Positions 46,733-54,347 of a stretch of 64,000 bases of DNA are shown one piece after another. The notes beneath the pieces are model-generated. The model saw nothing but the letters and a program-made list of their open reading frames with translations. It searched no databases and was not told the origin of the DNA. Position numbers and translations under genes: made by a program. Source of the stretch: Clostridium_AD sp036569345 (GTDB lineage: Bacteria > Bacillota > Clostridia > Clostridiales > Clostridiaceae); assembly GCF_036569345.1 (NCBI RefSeq), contig NZ_DATCQT010000134.1, positions 1-64,000 on the forward strand, given 5' to 3'. The first letter of the stretch is position 1, and every line of letters starts with the position of its first letter.

Positions 46733-47539
46733 ATGGATATAAATATTGTCCAAGTGATATTAGTCGTTATCGTGGCATTTCTAGCTGGTATGGAAGGTAT
46801 CTTGGATCAATTTCAATTCCACCAACCAGTAATTGCTTGTACGTTAATCGGCTTAGTTACAGGTAACTTAATACCATGCCTAATCTTAGGTGGTACTCTT
46901 CAAATGATTGCTTTAGGGTGGGCAAATATCGGTGCTGCTGTAGCACCAGATGCAGCGCTTGCATCTGTTGCATCTGCAATTATTTTAGTTCTTGGTGGCC
47001 AAGGTACAGCAGGAGTTCCTTCAGCTATCGCTATTGCTGTTCCGCTAGCAGTTGCAGGGTTATTATTAACAATTATTTGTCGTACCATTGCTACAGCGTT
47101 TGTACATTTCATGGATGCTGCTGCTAAAGAAGGAAATATCAGAAAAGTTGAAATGTGGCAGATCATTGCTATTTGTTTGCAGGGTGTACGTATTGCAATT
47201 CCAGCAGGCTTGATTTTAGCAATTGGTGCTGCTCCGATTCGTTCATTACTTGAAGCTATGCCTACTTGGTTAACAGGTGGTTTAGCAATCGGTGGTGGAA
47301 TGGTCGTAGCTGTCGGTTATGCAATGGTAATCAATATGATGGCTACAAAAGAAGTATGGCCATTCTTTGCAATTGGTTTTGTGTTAGCAACCATTTCAGA
47401 AATTACACTTATCGGACTAGGTGCAATCGGTGTATGTGTGGCTCTTGTTTATTTAAAGCTTACTAAACAAGGCGGCTCAGGTAATGGTGGAAACTCAAAT
47501 ATTGGTGATCCATTAGGCGATATTATTGATACTTACTAA
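46733..47539 (+). CDS. manY: PTS mannose-family EIIC
   Basis: The protein has 268 residues and about six to eight membrane helices. It is an EIIC-Man (ManY/ManM) protein, with GMEGILDQFQFHQPV near the N-terminus, that forms the sugar channel with EIID. The C-terminal tail is short and Gly/Asn-rich. An AGGAGG site precedes the ATG. Codon use is CGT-rich, like EIIAB. EIID follows 20 bases later. Confidence 0.94.
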   Translation: MDINIVQVILVVIVAFLAGMEGILDQFQFHQPVIACTLIGLVTGNLIPCLILGGTLQMIALGWANIGAAVAPDAALASVASAIILVLGGQGTAGVPSAIAIAVPLAVAGLLLTIICRTIATAFVHFMDAAAKEGNIRKVEMWQIIAICLQGVRIAIPAGLILAIGAAPIRSLLEAMPTWLTGGLAIGGGMVVAVGYAMVINMMATKEVWPFFAIGFVLATISEITLIGLGAIGVCVALVYLKLTKQGGSGNGGNSNIGDPLGDIIDTY

Positions 47540-47559
47540 GAAAGGGGGAGAACACGAAA

Positions 47560-48471
47560 ATGGCAAATAAAATAAAATTAACGAGAAAAGATCGTATTTC
47601 TGTTTGGTTCCGTTCATTTTTCCTTCAAGGTTCTTGGAACTACGAAAGAATGCAAAACGGTGGTTGGGCATTTGCATTGATACCCGCAATCAAAAAATTA
47701 TACAAGACTAAAGAAGATCGTGCAGCTGCATTGAAACGTCACTTGGAGTTCTTTAACACTCACCCATATGTAGCTTCACCAGTCATTGGTGTAACATTAG
47801 CCTTAGAAGAAGACCGTGCAAATGGTTTACCAATCGACGACATAACTATTCAAGGTGTTAAAGTTGGTATGATGGGACCTTTAGCTGGTATTGGTGATCC
47901 AGTTTTCTGGTTTACTGTTAGACCAATTTTAGGGGCTTTAGCTGCTTCTCTTGCTATGGCTGGTAACATCCTTGGACCAATTATCTTTTTCTTCGCTTGG
48001 AATATCATCCGTATGGCATTTATGTGGTATACACAAGAGTTTGGTTACAAAGCAGGTTCTCATATTACCGATGATGTATCAGGTGGTTTACTACAAGATG
48101 TTACAAAAGGAGCATCTATCCTTGGTATGTTCATTTTGGGATCATTAGTTAACCGATGGGTATCCGTTAAATTTGCACCAGTAGTATCAAACGTTAAGTT
48201 AGCTAACGGTGCCTACATTGATTGGAACAACATTCCTGCTGGAGCGAACGGTATTAAAGAAGCTCTGTTACAACAATCAAGTGGTTTGTCACTAACTAAT
48301 GTTAAGGTTACAACATTGCAAAATAACTTGGATTCTTTGATTCCTGGACTTGCAGGATTAGCATTGACATTACTTTGTATGTGGTTGCTTAAGAAGAAAG
48401 TATCTCCAATTACAATTATTTTTGGGCTGTTCGCAGTCGGAATTGTTTTCCACTTAATCGGTTTAATGTAA
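47560..48471 (+). CDS. manZ: PTS mannose-family EIID
   Basis: The protein has 303 residues. The N-terminal half is cytoplasmic-looking with the EIID hallmark RMQNGGWAFALIPAI and MMGPLAGIGDPVFW; the C-terminus has two or three helices. It completes the transporter with EIIC. AAGGGGGAG precedes the ATG. CGT-rich codon use continues. In several bacteria EIIC/EIID of this family serve as bacteriocin receptors; no immunity gene is visible here. Confidence 0.94.
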   Translation: MANKIKLTRKDRISVWFRSFFLQGSWNYERMQNGGWAFALIPAIKKLYKTKEDRAAALKRHLEFFNTHPYVASPVIGVTLALEEDRANGLPIDDITIQGVKVGMMGPLAGIGDPVFWFTVRPILGALAASLAMAGNILGPIIFFFAWNIIRMAFMWYTQEFGYKAGSHITDDVSGGLLQDVTKGASILGMFILGSLVNRWVSVKFAPVVSNVKLANGAYIDWNNIPAGANGIKEALLQQSSGLSLTNVKVTTLQNNLDSLIPGLAGLALTLLCMWLLKKKVSPITIIFGLFAVGIVFHLIGLM

Positions 48472-48483
48472 TATTTTTTACTC

Positions 48484-48513
48484 AACCTGGGCTTTTTGGC
48501 CTGGGTTTTTTTT
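48484..48513 (+). terminator. Terminator of the PTS operon
   Basis: AACCTGGGC pairs with GCCTGGGTT (two G-U pairs) over a six-base loop and ends in a run of eight T. DUF956 lies beyond it, so that gene needs readthrough or its own promoter. Confidence 0.8.
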
Positions 48514-48525
48514 ATTACCTTCTAT

Positions 48526-48558
48526 GTTAATATTGCATCGACCCAGGAGATGATTTAA
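48526..48558 (+). repeat. Copy C of the dispersed repeat
   Basis: Matches copy B at 29 of 33 positions, with GTTAATATTGCA and GGAGATGATTTAA conserved. The bases just before it (CCTTCT) also match the end of the neighbouring inverted-repeat element. Confidence 0.6.
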
Positions 48559-48744
48559 TTTTATGTCTAGTATAACTGTTTTTGACGGTTGTGCCTTGCT
48601 GCACTTGATTATTTCATTTTAAGAAGGTATATTATATACTATAGTCAAGAAGTACAATGATTTATTAATTTAGCAGAAGCAAGGTAGTTTATGCATTGAG
48701 AGCGTGGTAAATATTTTGAAGGTATTCAAAAATTCCCGCGAAGT

Positions 48745-48882
48745 ATTAACGACATTTCAGAAGGAAAGGCTCCCACTTCTATTAGTGGGAGTTACACACC
48801 CTAGCAAATAGAAAACTTCAGTGGGAGTATAAATCTCCTTCTGAAGTCGTTAATATTGCAGCTCCGCAGGAGATGATTTAAA
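48745..48882. repeat. MITE-like inverted-repeat element with copy B of the dispersed repeat
   Basis: TTAACGACATTTCAGAAGG (48748-48766) is opposed by CCTTCTGAAGTCGTTAA (48836-48852), with only a two-base difference. Between them a stem CTCCCACTT/AGTGGGAG forms a smaller hairpin, and a second AGTGGGAG could replace one arm. Copy B (48846-48882) overlaps the right end. There is no ORF. The shape resembles IS200/IS605-type ends or a MITE. The gap 48472-48962 holds nothing else recognisable. Confidence 0.55.
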
Positions 48883-48962
48883 GATAGCTATTAATTAATA
48901 GAAACAAATAAAAAGCATATAATAGAAACAAATGTGTGTATAATAGAAAAGAGGTAGATCAT

Positions 48963-49337
48963 ATGGTTCAATCACTCAATACAAAGGTGGATCTAGTAAT
49001 TGATGCAACAGCGCTTACAGGTCTTACAGATTATGGAAAAATTATGATCGGCGACAAAGGTTTTGAGTTTTATAATTCTCGTGATTCTCGCAAATATATT
49101 CAAATTCCATGGGAAGACGTTGACAATGTTATTGCGTCCGTATTGCTAAAAGGAAAGTGGATTCCACGATATGCGATCCAAACGAAGAAAAATGGTAACT
49201 ATATTTTTTCTTCTAAAGAACCCAAAAAAGTACTTCGTGCTATTCGAAAATATGTTGAGCCAAAGCATATGCTTCATTCGTTAAGTTTTTTTGATGTTGT
49301 AAAGCGAGCGGTGCAATCGAGATTTAAGAAGAGTTGA
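48963..49337 (+). CDS. manO: DUF956 (ManO-like) protein
   Basis: The protein has 124 residues, soluble. DUF956 proteins sit downstream of mannose-PTS operons in Lactobacillales and are thought to help regulate them; the exact role is not known. Features seen: STKVDLVIDA-type start, GDKGFEFYNSRDSRKYIQIPW and basic C-terminus. ATG 48963 is chosen because AGAGGTAGATC fits it; an upstream GTG (48936) has no site. CGT-rich codons match manXYZ, so it probably arrived with them, though the MITE-like element now separates it. Confidence 0.85.
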   Translation: MVQSLNTKVDLVIDATALTGLTDYGKIMIGDKGFEFYNSRDSRKYIQIPWEDVDNVIASVLLKGKWIPRYAIQTKKNGNYIFSSKEPKKVLRAIRKYVEPKHMLHSLSFFDVVKRAVQSRFKKS

Positions 49338-49394
49338 TTAACTAAAGAACTTATCATGTGTATAAATAATGATAAATGATAAAAACACACCTGA

Positions 49395-49551
49395 GAAAAT
49401 AGTATATATAGATTTTCTTACAACCTATGTACAAAAGGATTGTATCCAATTAGAGAATTTATAATAGGTTATAACAGTTTGCGAGCTTTTGCTTGAAGGG
49501 TCAGAAATTGAAAGAGAAATTGAAGATATTTTTATAAATATATCGTTATAA
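49395..49551 (+). pseudogene. Decayed gene fragment of unknown family
   Basis: One frame gives ENSIYRFSYNLCTKGLYPI and then YNSLRAFA before a stop; a one-base shift at about 49494 continues EGSEIEREIEDIFINISL to a stop at 49551. The join is protein-like and amphipathic. No start codon or ribosome binding site remains. I do not recognise the family. The rest of the gap 49338-50120 has a terminator and one copy of the 28-base repeat, and nothing else. Confidence 0.4.
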
Positions 49552-49567
49552 GGATTTATATTGTGGG

Positions 49568-49608
49568 AAAAGTACTATATATGATATTATTTATATAGTA
49601 CTTTTTTT
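49568..49608 (+). terminator. Rho-independent terminator
   Basis: AAAAGTACTATAT pairs perfectly with ATATAGTACTTTT over a 12-base loop, then T-run. It follows the decayed fragment and probably closes the ancestral operon. Confidence 0.8.
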
Positions 49609-49904
49609 ATTGGAAAATTTCAAAATAAGGAGGAATTCGGGGAATTTCTTAGTAAATAAAATTTAAAATTACTACTACTTTATTTTGAGTGTAATGAAAA
49701 TTATGAATTTAATTAAAAATAAGTCCAATAGGGATAATATAAATTATAAATGTAAAACATATAAGGAATACCGTAGGTTTTCAATATTTGCTCAAGTACA
49801 TGGTAATAGCTATTTAACGTTAGTCATGAGGTTTTATTATACTATATTCTTTTTGGGACATAATCAAATTCGGTATAATAAGACATTATCACAATTCGAT
49901 CATA

Positions 49905-49932
49905 GAACAATATAAATAAAACTAATTTAAGT
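49905..49932 (+). repeat. Right copy of the exact 28-base direct repeat
   Basis: Identical to 41461-41488. The flanks of the two copies do not match further, apart from a short TTAACT/TCAACT stretch. No integrase or tRNA is beside either copy. Confidence 0.8.
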
Positions 49933-50120
49933 TAACTATTTTACGACTTTGATGTATAATAATGTATCGTATTATTATATTACTAATATAAAGTATCTAG
50001 TTGGTAACTAAAGTTCAAAAAGGTATCTACTTGCAAAAAATATGTTAACGGTCTAAAATGATACATGAGAGAAAGAAAAGATGATATTTATGGTATATCT
50101 TAAAGGGAAAGGTTGAGATT

Positions 50121-51035
50121 ATGATTTTTAAAAGACTTATGATTGAAGATAAAAATTTACTTGAAGAATTTATATATCCATATAAATTTCTAAGTTGTGA
50201 ATATTCTTTTACAACTTTATATATATGGAGAGAAGCTTGTGATATTTGTTTTACTATTCATAAAGGTGCTCTAATAATAAAGAAAAAAGATTTTGAGGGA
50301 AGATATTATTTTATGCAACCTTTGGGTTACAGCAATGAAAATCTTAAAGAAATAATAGATGCACTAATGGAATATAAAACAAAAGATAATATGGACTTCT
50401 TGTTTAAGGACCTAGATGAGGATTTTATGGAAAAAATAAAGAAAATTTATGGTGAAACTCATGGTATCTGTATAAAGGAAGATAGAGATAATTTTGATTA
50501 TTTATATGAAACCGAAAAACTTATAAAACTTTCCGGAAAGAAACTTCATGGTAAAAAAAACCATTATAACTCTTTTGTGAAAAATTACAATTATGAGATT
50601 AAAGACATTAAGGAAGTTGAAGTAATAAGAGATGTTATAGTAGCAGCAGAAAAATGGTATGAAAGCAATAAAGCTGATTATATACTTAATTGCGAATTGC
50701 AGGGAATAAAAGATGTTCTGAAAAATATGGAAATTGTAAATACAAAAGGAATAGCTGTTTACGTAGATGGAAAAATAGTAGCATTTAGTTTAGGTGAAAA
50801 ACTAAATGATAATTTGGCAGTAATCCATATAGAAAAAGCAGATGTGAAGTACAGTGGAGTATATAGTTTTATCAATAAAACTTTCGTCGATAGAAATTTT
50901 AGTGATGTTAAGATAATCAATAGAGAGCAGGATCTTGGAATAGCAGGTCTAAGGAAATCAAAATTATCTTATCATCCATTTAAATTAGAAAAAAAATATA
51001 TCTTTGGTTTTAATAATATTAATGATATCAAATAA
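50121..51035 (+). CDS. DUF2156 (phosphatidylglycerol lysyltransferase-like C-terminal) protein
   Basis: The protein has 304 residues and is cytoplasmic. It has a double GNAT-like fold typical of DUF2156, with segments such as YSFTTLYIWRE, SGKKLHGKKNHYNSF and INREQDLGIAGLRKSK. Related domains transfer amino acids from aminoacyl-tRNA, but this clostridial soluble form has no known substrate. The start has AAAGGTTGAG. It is followed by a terminator and a GNAT gene on the same strand, so the two are probably separately transcribed. Confidence 0.75.
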   Translation: MIFKRLMIEDKNLLEEFIYPYKFLSCEYSFTTLYIWREACDICFTIHKGALIIKKKDFEGRYYFMQPLGYSNENLKEIIDALMEYKTKDNMDFLFKDLDEDFMEKIKKIYGETHGICIKEDRDNFDYLYETEKLIKLSGKKLHGKKNHYNSFVKNYNYEIKDIKEVEVIRDVIVAAEKWYESNKADYILNCELQGIKDVLKNMEIVNTKGIAVYVDGKIVAFSLGEKLNDNLAVIHIEKADVKYSGVYSFINKTFVDRNFSDVKIINREQDLGIAGLRKSKLSYHPFKLEKKYIFGFNNINDIK

Positions 51036-51062
51036 ATAGACTAGCATTTTGCTAGTCTATTT
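51034..51062 (+). terminator. Terminator after the DUF2156 gene
   Basis: AAATAGACTAGCA and TGCTAGTCTATTT form a perfect 13-pair stem with a three-base loop. It overlaps the last codons of the gene. Confidence 0.8.
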
Positions 51063-51115
51063 ATCCGAAAGGGTCTTATTCTTTGTTTTAAAATAAAAAT
51101 GGGAAAGGTGATAGA

Positions 51116-51661
51116 ATGAAAAATCTTTTGCGTGGAGAAAAAATAAATCTTACTTCTATAAATGAAGAAGATATTTCGGAAATCGAAAAGTGGCACAATG
51201 ATGTATCTTTCATGCGTAATTATGATGTAGTAAGCGCAATTCCTAAAAATATGGAAGATATAAAAGATGTAATTAGTGATATAAGAAAAAGCAATACAGC
51301 GTATATTTTTGGTGTGAAAGAACTTAAAGAGCAGAAATTAATTGGAGTTACAGGATTTGAAAATATATCTTGGAATAATGGAACTGCTTTAATATATATA
51401 GGAATTGGAGAAGAAAAAAGTAGGGGACAAGGGTACGGCACGGAAGCTTTTAAATTAACAATGGAGTTTGGATTTGAGGAACTGAACTTTCATAGAATAT
51501 ATCTTACTGTACTTGAATACAACGAACCTGCTATAAAGTTATACGAGAAAATAGGGTTTAAAAGAGAAGGGATTTACAGGGAATTCATACATCGGGATGG
51601 CAAACGTTATGATATGTATTTGTATGGTTTGTTAAGACCTGAGTGGGAAGATTCGCTATAA
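51116..51661 (+). CDS. GNAT-family N-acetyltransferase
   Basis: The protein has 181 residues, RimJ/RimL-like. The acetyl-CoA loop is RGQGYGTEAFKL, with the typical NFHRIYLTVLEYNEPAIKLYEKIGFKREG toward the C-terminus. It would acetylate an amino group on a small molecule or protein N-terminus; the substrate is not predictable. GGAAAGGTG precedes the ATG. Confidence 0.88.
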   Translation: MKNLLRGEKINLTSINEEDISEIEKWHNDVSFMRNYDVVSAIPKNMEDIKDVISDIRKSNTAYIFGVKELKEQKLIGVTGFENISWNNGTALIYIGIGEEKSRGQGYGTEAFKLTMEFGFEELNFHRIYLTVLEYNEPAIKLYEKIGFKREGIYREFIHRDGKRYDMYLYGLLRPEWEDSL

Positions 51662-51672
51662 AAATACATAAA

Positions 51673-51709
51673 AAAACACAGTAGATAAAATAAAAATTTA
51701 CTGTGTTTT
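51673..51709 (+). terminator. Terminator after the GNAT gene
   Basis: AAAACACAGTA pairs with TACTGTGTTTT across a 15-base loop and ends in T-rich sequence. Converges with the small minus-strand gene. Confidence 0.7.
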
Positions 51710-51733
51710 AATATTTTAATTATTAGCTGGTAA

Positions 51734-51910
51734 TTATTTTTTATTGTGGGATCTCTTTTTCTCATTTCTTTTATTAAATTTATCATTATCAGCTATATCA
51801 GGAGTACTGCGGACATTATCCATTTGGGTCGTGATAGGTATGTTCACTAAATCGCTGTTTATAGGATAATTTAAAAAATCCTTTTCATTTTCAACATTGT
51901 GGTTATTCAT
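51734..51910 (-). CDS. Small hydrophilic protein, 58 residues
   Basis: A short frame on the minus strand starts MNNHNVENEKDFLNYPINSD and ends in a basic KRNEKKRSHNKK tail. AAGGAGG is five bases before the ATG, stronger than most sites nearby. It has no cysteine, signal peptide or membrane segment and looks largely disordered. I do not recognise it. The strong site argues that it is real. The stretch 51911-52222 holds nothing else recognisable. Confidence 0.6.
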   Translation of the reverse strand: MNNHNVENEKDFLNYPINSDLVNIPITTQMDNVRSTPDIADNDKFNKRNEKKRSHNKK

Positions 51911-52222
51911 AATAACCTCCTTCCGAATAAAGAGATTTTTTTATATATATTGAAAATAGTTTGCCCATTTCATTGAAAAATATAAAGGTATTAATTATTA
52001 TTTATTTTAGATTTATTTATATATACTTAATAACATGATTAAATACATTTGCAGATTCTTACTAGATTGGAAAGAACAATTATTCATTATATTGGTTAGT
52101 GTTAAATAAAAACATCGTTTTTACAGAAATTTTATGATATATTTATAATTATAAATACATCGTTGTAATAGAATAGTTAAGATATAATGTAAAATTAAAA
52201 ACAATTAAAAAATTATTCTAGG

Positions 52223-52266
52223 TTGACAATTTTTTAATTGACGTTTTGTTTTCACCGCAATAATAA
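52223..52266 (+). promoter_or_regulatory. Possible promoter of the APC permease
   Basis: TTGACA at 52223 and TTGACG at 52238-52243 are both consensus-like -35 boxes. Only the second has a weak -10 (TAATAA, 52261-52266) at 17 bases. Either could be a regulator site instead. Confidence 0.4.
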
Positions 52267-52303
52267 AATGTTTTAAGATCAACAATTGAGGAGGTATTGT
52301 TTT

Positions 52304-53695
52304 ATGAATCAAGTCAATAACATTAAGGAGCCTGGTAAAATTGAGCTTAAAAGGGAACTTGGCCTTGCCGCAGCAACTGCAATAGTCGTAGGTAACTGTA
52401 TAGGTTCAGGTATTTTCACCTCGGCTGCGTCGCTAGCTTCTGCATCAAATCCTAAAACTGCTATAATTGCTTGGGTAATTACAGCTATTGGATCACTTCT
52501 TATTGCATTAAGTTTTGCAAGTTTAGGAACTGCTATGCCACTAACGGGTGGTCCTATTGTGTATACTAGAGCAGCCTTTGGTGATTTTGCAGGATTTCTA
52601 ATTGCATGGACCTATTGGGTAGGCGCTTGGGTTGGAAACGCTGCTATTATTACTGCATTTATGCTTTATTTCACTTATTTTTTCCCTGGTGCAGCGGATC
52701 CAATGTCTGCGTTCTTAATTACTTCAGGCGTATTGTGGTTTTTTACCATTATAAATATTCTTGGCGTAAAAGGAGCAGGTATGATTACAATTGTAACAAC
52801 GGTACTAAAAGTAGGTGCATTAGTAGTATTTGTAGTAATTGCAGGTATTCATTTTAACCCCTTAATGCTTAGTACTGTTTCAAGTGCTAAGGTTTCGGGA
52901 TTTAGTACTCTACCGGCAGCAATTGCAATTGCGCTGTGGGCTTTCGTAGGAATCGAAAGTGCAACAGTACCTGCAGGAGAAATTAAAGATCCAGAAAAAA
53001 ACATTAGAAAGAGTACTATATATGGTACTTTAATTTCAGCAGCTATATATTTAATTGTTTCAATAGTTGCTATGGGTGTTTTAGATCAAGCAACATTAGC
53101 TAACTCAAAGGCTCCACTTGCAGATATAATCAATGCAGCAACTGGTGGAACTTGGGGTGGAAACTTTATAGCTATTGGTGCTATAATATCAACACTAGGA
53201 GCAACAGCTGGCTGGATATTAACAACTGCTAGAAGTTCATATGGTGCTGCTCAAGATAAATTATTTCCAAAAGTATTTGGAAAAATACATCCCAAATACA
53301 AAACTCCTGTAGCGTCACTTGTAATAAGTGGTGTTGCAGCTAATTTACTTCTTATATTAAATTACGTAGGTTCATTAAATGCAGCATTTAATTTTATGCT
53401 ATTACTTGCTACATTGGCATTCTTACCTGCTTATGCTTTTTCAGCGGCAGCAGACATAGTGCTCTTAAAACAACATTCTGAAAATTTTAATATTTGGAAT
53501 TTCCTTAAGAATTCATTTGTTGCATTGCTTGCTTTTGGATATACTATTTATGCAATATACGGAACTGGTGCAAATGTTGTAATGTATGGTTTTATACTAA
53601 TGCTCGTAGGTATCCCAATTTATTTATACATGATGCTTCAAAATAATAGGGAAGACAAAAAGGTTGATGATTTGAGAAAAAGAATGCTGGAATAG
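52304..53695 (+). CDS. APC-family amino acid permease or antiporter
   Basis: The protein has 463 residues and about twelve membrane helices. GNCIGSGIFTSAASLA in helix 1 is the substrate-binding signature of the APC superfamily, and GIESATVPAGEIKDPEKNI after helix 6 fits the basic amino acid/polyamine antiporter group. Substrate cannot be fixed. The ATG at 52304 has GAGGAGG upstream; an earlier in-frame codon at 52286 has none. It stands alone, closed by a strong hairpin. Confidence 0.88.
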   Translation: MNQVNNIKEPGKIELKRELGLAAATAIVVGNCIGSGIFTSAASLASASNPKTAIIAWVITAIGSLLIALSFASLGTAMPLTGGPIVYTRAAFGDFAGFLIAWTYWVGAWVGNAAIITAFMLYFTYFFPGAADPMSAFLITSGVLWFFTIINILGVKGAGMITIVTTVLKVGALVVFVVIAGIHFNPLMLSTVSSAKVSGFSTLPAAIAIALWAFVGIESATVPAGEIKDPEKNIRKSTIYGTLISAAIYLIVSIVAMGVLDQATLANSKAPLADIINAATGGTWGGNFIAIGAIISTLGATAGWILTTARSSYGAAQDKLFPKVFGKIHPKYKTPVASLVISGVAANLLLILNYVGSLNAAFNFMLLLATLAFLPAYAFSAAADIVLLKQHSENFNIWNFLKNSFVALLAFGYTIYAIYGTGANVVMYGFILMLVGIPIYLYMMLQNNREDKKVDDLRKRMLE

Positions 53696-53730
53696 ATGAG
53701 TTAAAGTATTATGATAAATAATAATTAAAC

Positions 53731-53771
53731 AAAAACGTCTTTGTAATTGATGAAATTACAAAGGCGTTTTT
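53731..53771 (+). terminator. Terminator of the APC permease gene
   Basis: An 18-pair stem (one G-U) from AAAAACGTCTTTGTAATT to its complement over a five-base loop, with a T-run at the end. Confidence 0.88.
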
Positions 53772-53908
53772 ATATTATATATAAGGATTAAAGACAGAAT
53801 TAGCTAGCATTTGTTCATCCCTAAAAACTGATTTTGATAGTTAACAACACTTTTAAGGTTAATGAATGTTTCTATATAAGCAGGTATAATATGAATATAA
53901 TCAATTAC

Positions 53909-53964
53909 AAACGTATACAGCAACCGTATACAAAAAAATATACTATTTATGTAAACGTATAAAA
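53909..53964 (+). promoter_or_regulatory. Repeated CGTATA motifs, candidate rhamnose-operon operator
   Basis: AACGTATACAG, ACCGTATACAA and AACGTATAAA occur at 53911, 53924 and 53955. The first two are direct repeats 13 bases apart. The third, TGTAAACGTATAAA, also resembles a catabolite-responsive element. They lie 50-100 bases before rhaM; binding by the AraC regulator at 55781 or CcpA is inferred. Confidence 0.5.
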
Positions 53965-54010
53965 AAATATATATAAAGTACATACAAGATATACAAAGGA
54001 GGAATACGAA

Positions 54011-54325
54011 ATGATTCGTAAATGTATTGTTATGAAAGTATTTAGCGGTGTACATGATGAGTACAAAAAACGTCATGATGAAATTTGGCCTGAAATGGTG
54101 GAGATGTTAAATCAATATGGTGCAAAAAACTATTCTATTTACTTGGAAGCAGAAACAAATAGTCTAATTGTATATTTAGAAATTGAAGATGAGAAATTAT
54201 GGAGTGAAAGTTCCGAAACAGAGATATGTAAAAAATGGTGGGAATATATGAAGGATGTTATGGAAACAAATGAAGATAATAGTCCAGTTTCAATTGAGTT
54301 AAAAGAACTATTCCATTTAGAGTAA
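54011..54325 (+). CDS. rhaM: L-rhamnose mutarotase
   Basis: The protein has 104 residues. RhaM interconverts the alpha and beta anomers of L-rhamnose before isomerisation. The family signature is EYKKRHDEIWPEM with active His and Glu, then YLEIEDEKLW, KKWWEYM and the C-terminal ELKELFHLE. CGT arginine codons appear here and in the next gene, unlike in rhaB to fucO. AAAGGAGG precedes the ATG. It starts a rhamnose gene group. Confidence 0.92.
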   Translation: MIRKCIVMKVFSGVHDEYKKRHDEIWPEMVEMLNQYGAKNYSIYLEAETNSLIVYLEIEDEKLWSESSETEICKKWWEYMKDVMETNEDNSPVSIELKELFHLE

Positions 54326-54347
54326 AAGAAAAGGAGGAATAAAACAA

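Noticed and set aside
41507..49866. Short ATGTCCCAAAAAG match in opposite orientation near the two 28-base repeats, considered as IS ends
   Set aside because: Only 13 bases match and no transposase fragment is recognisable. It could be chance in AT-rich DNA.
49685..49915. 76-codon plus-strand open frame
   Set aside because: No ribosome binding site, no motif, and it runs into the 28-base repeat. Composition is that of AT-rich noncoding DNA.
41461..49932. Integrated phage or ICE bounded by att sites
   Set aside because: No integrase, excisionase, tRNA or structural gene lies between the 28-base repeats; only metabolic and regulatory genes are present.
53804..54076. 90-codon minus-strand open frame over the rhaM promoter
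   Set aside because: It overlaps rhaM and the operator repeats, is Tyr/Phe/Ile-rich as expected for AT-rich antisense, and has no ribosome binding site.
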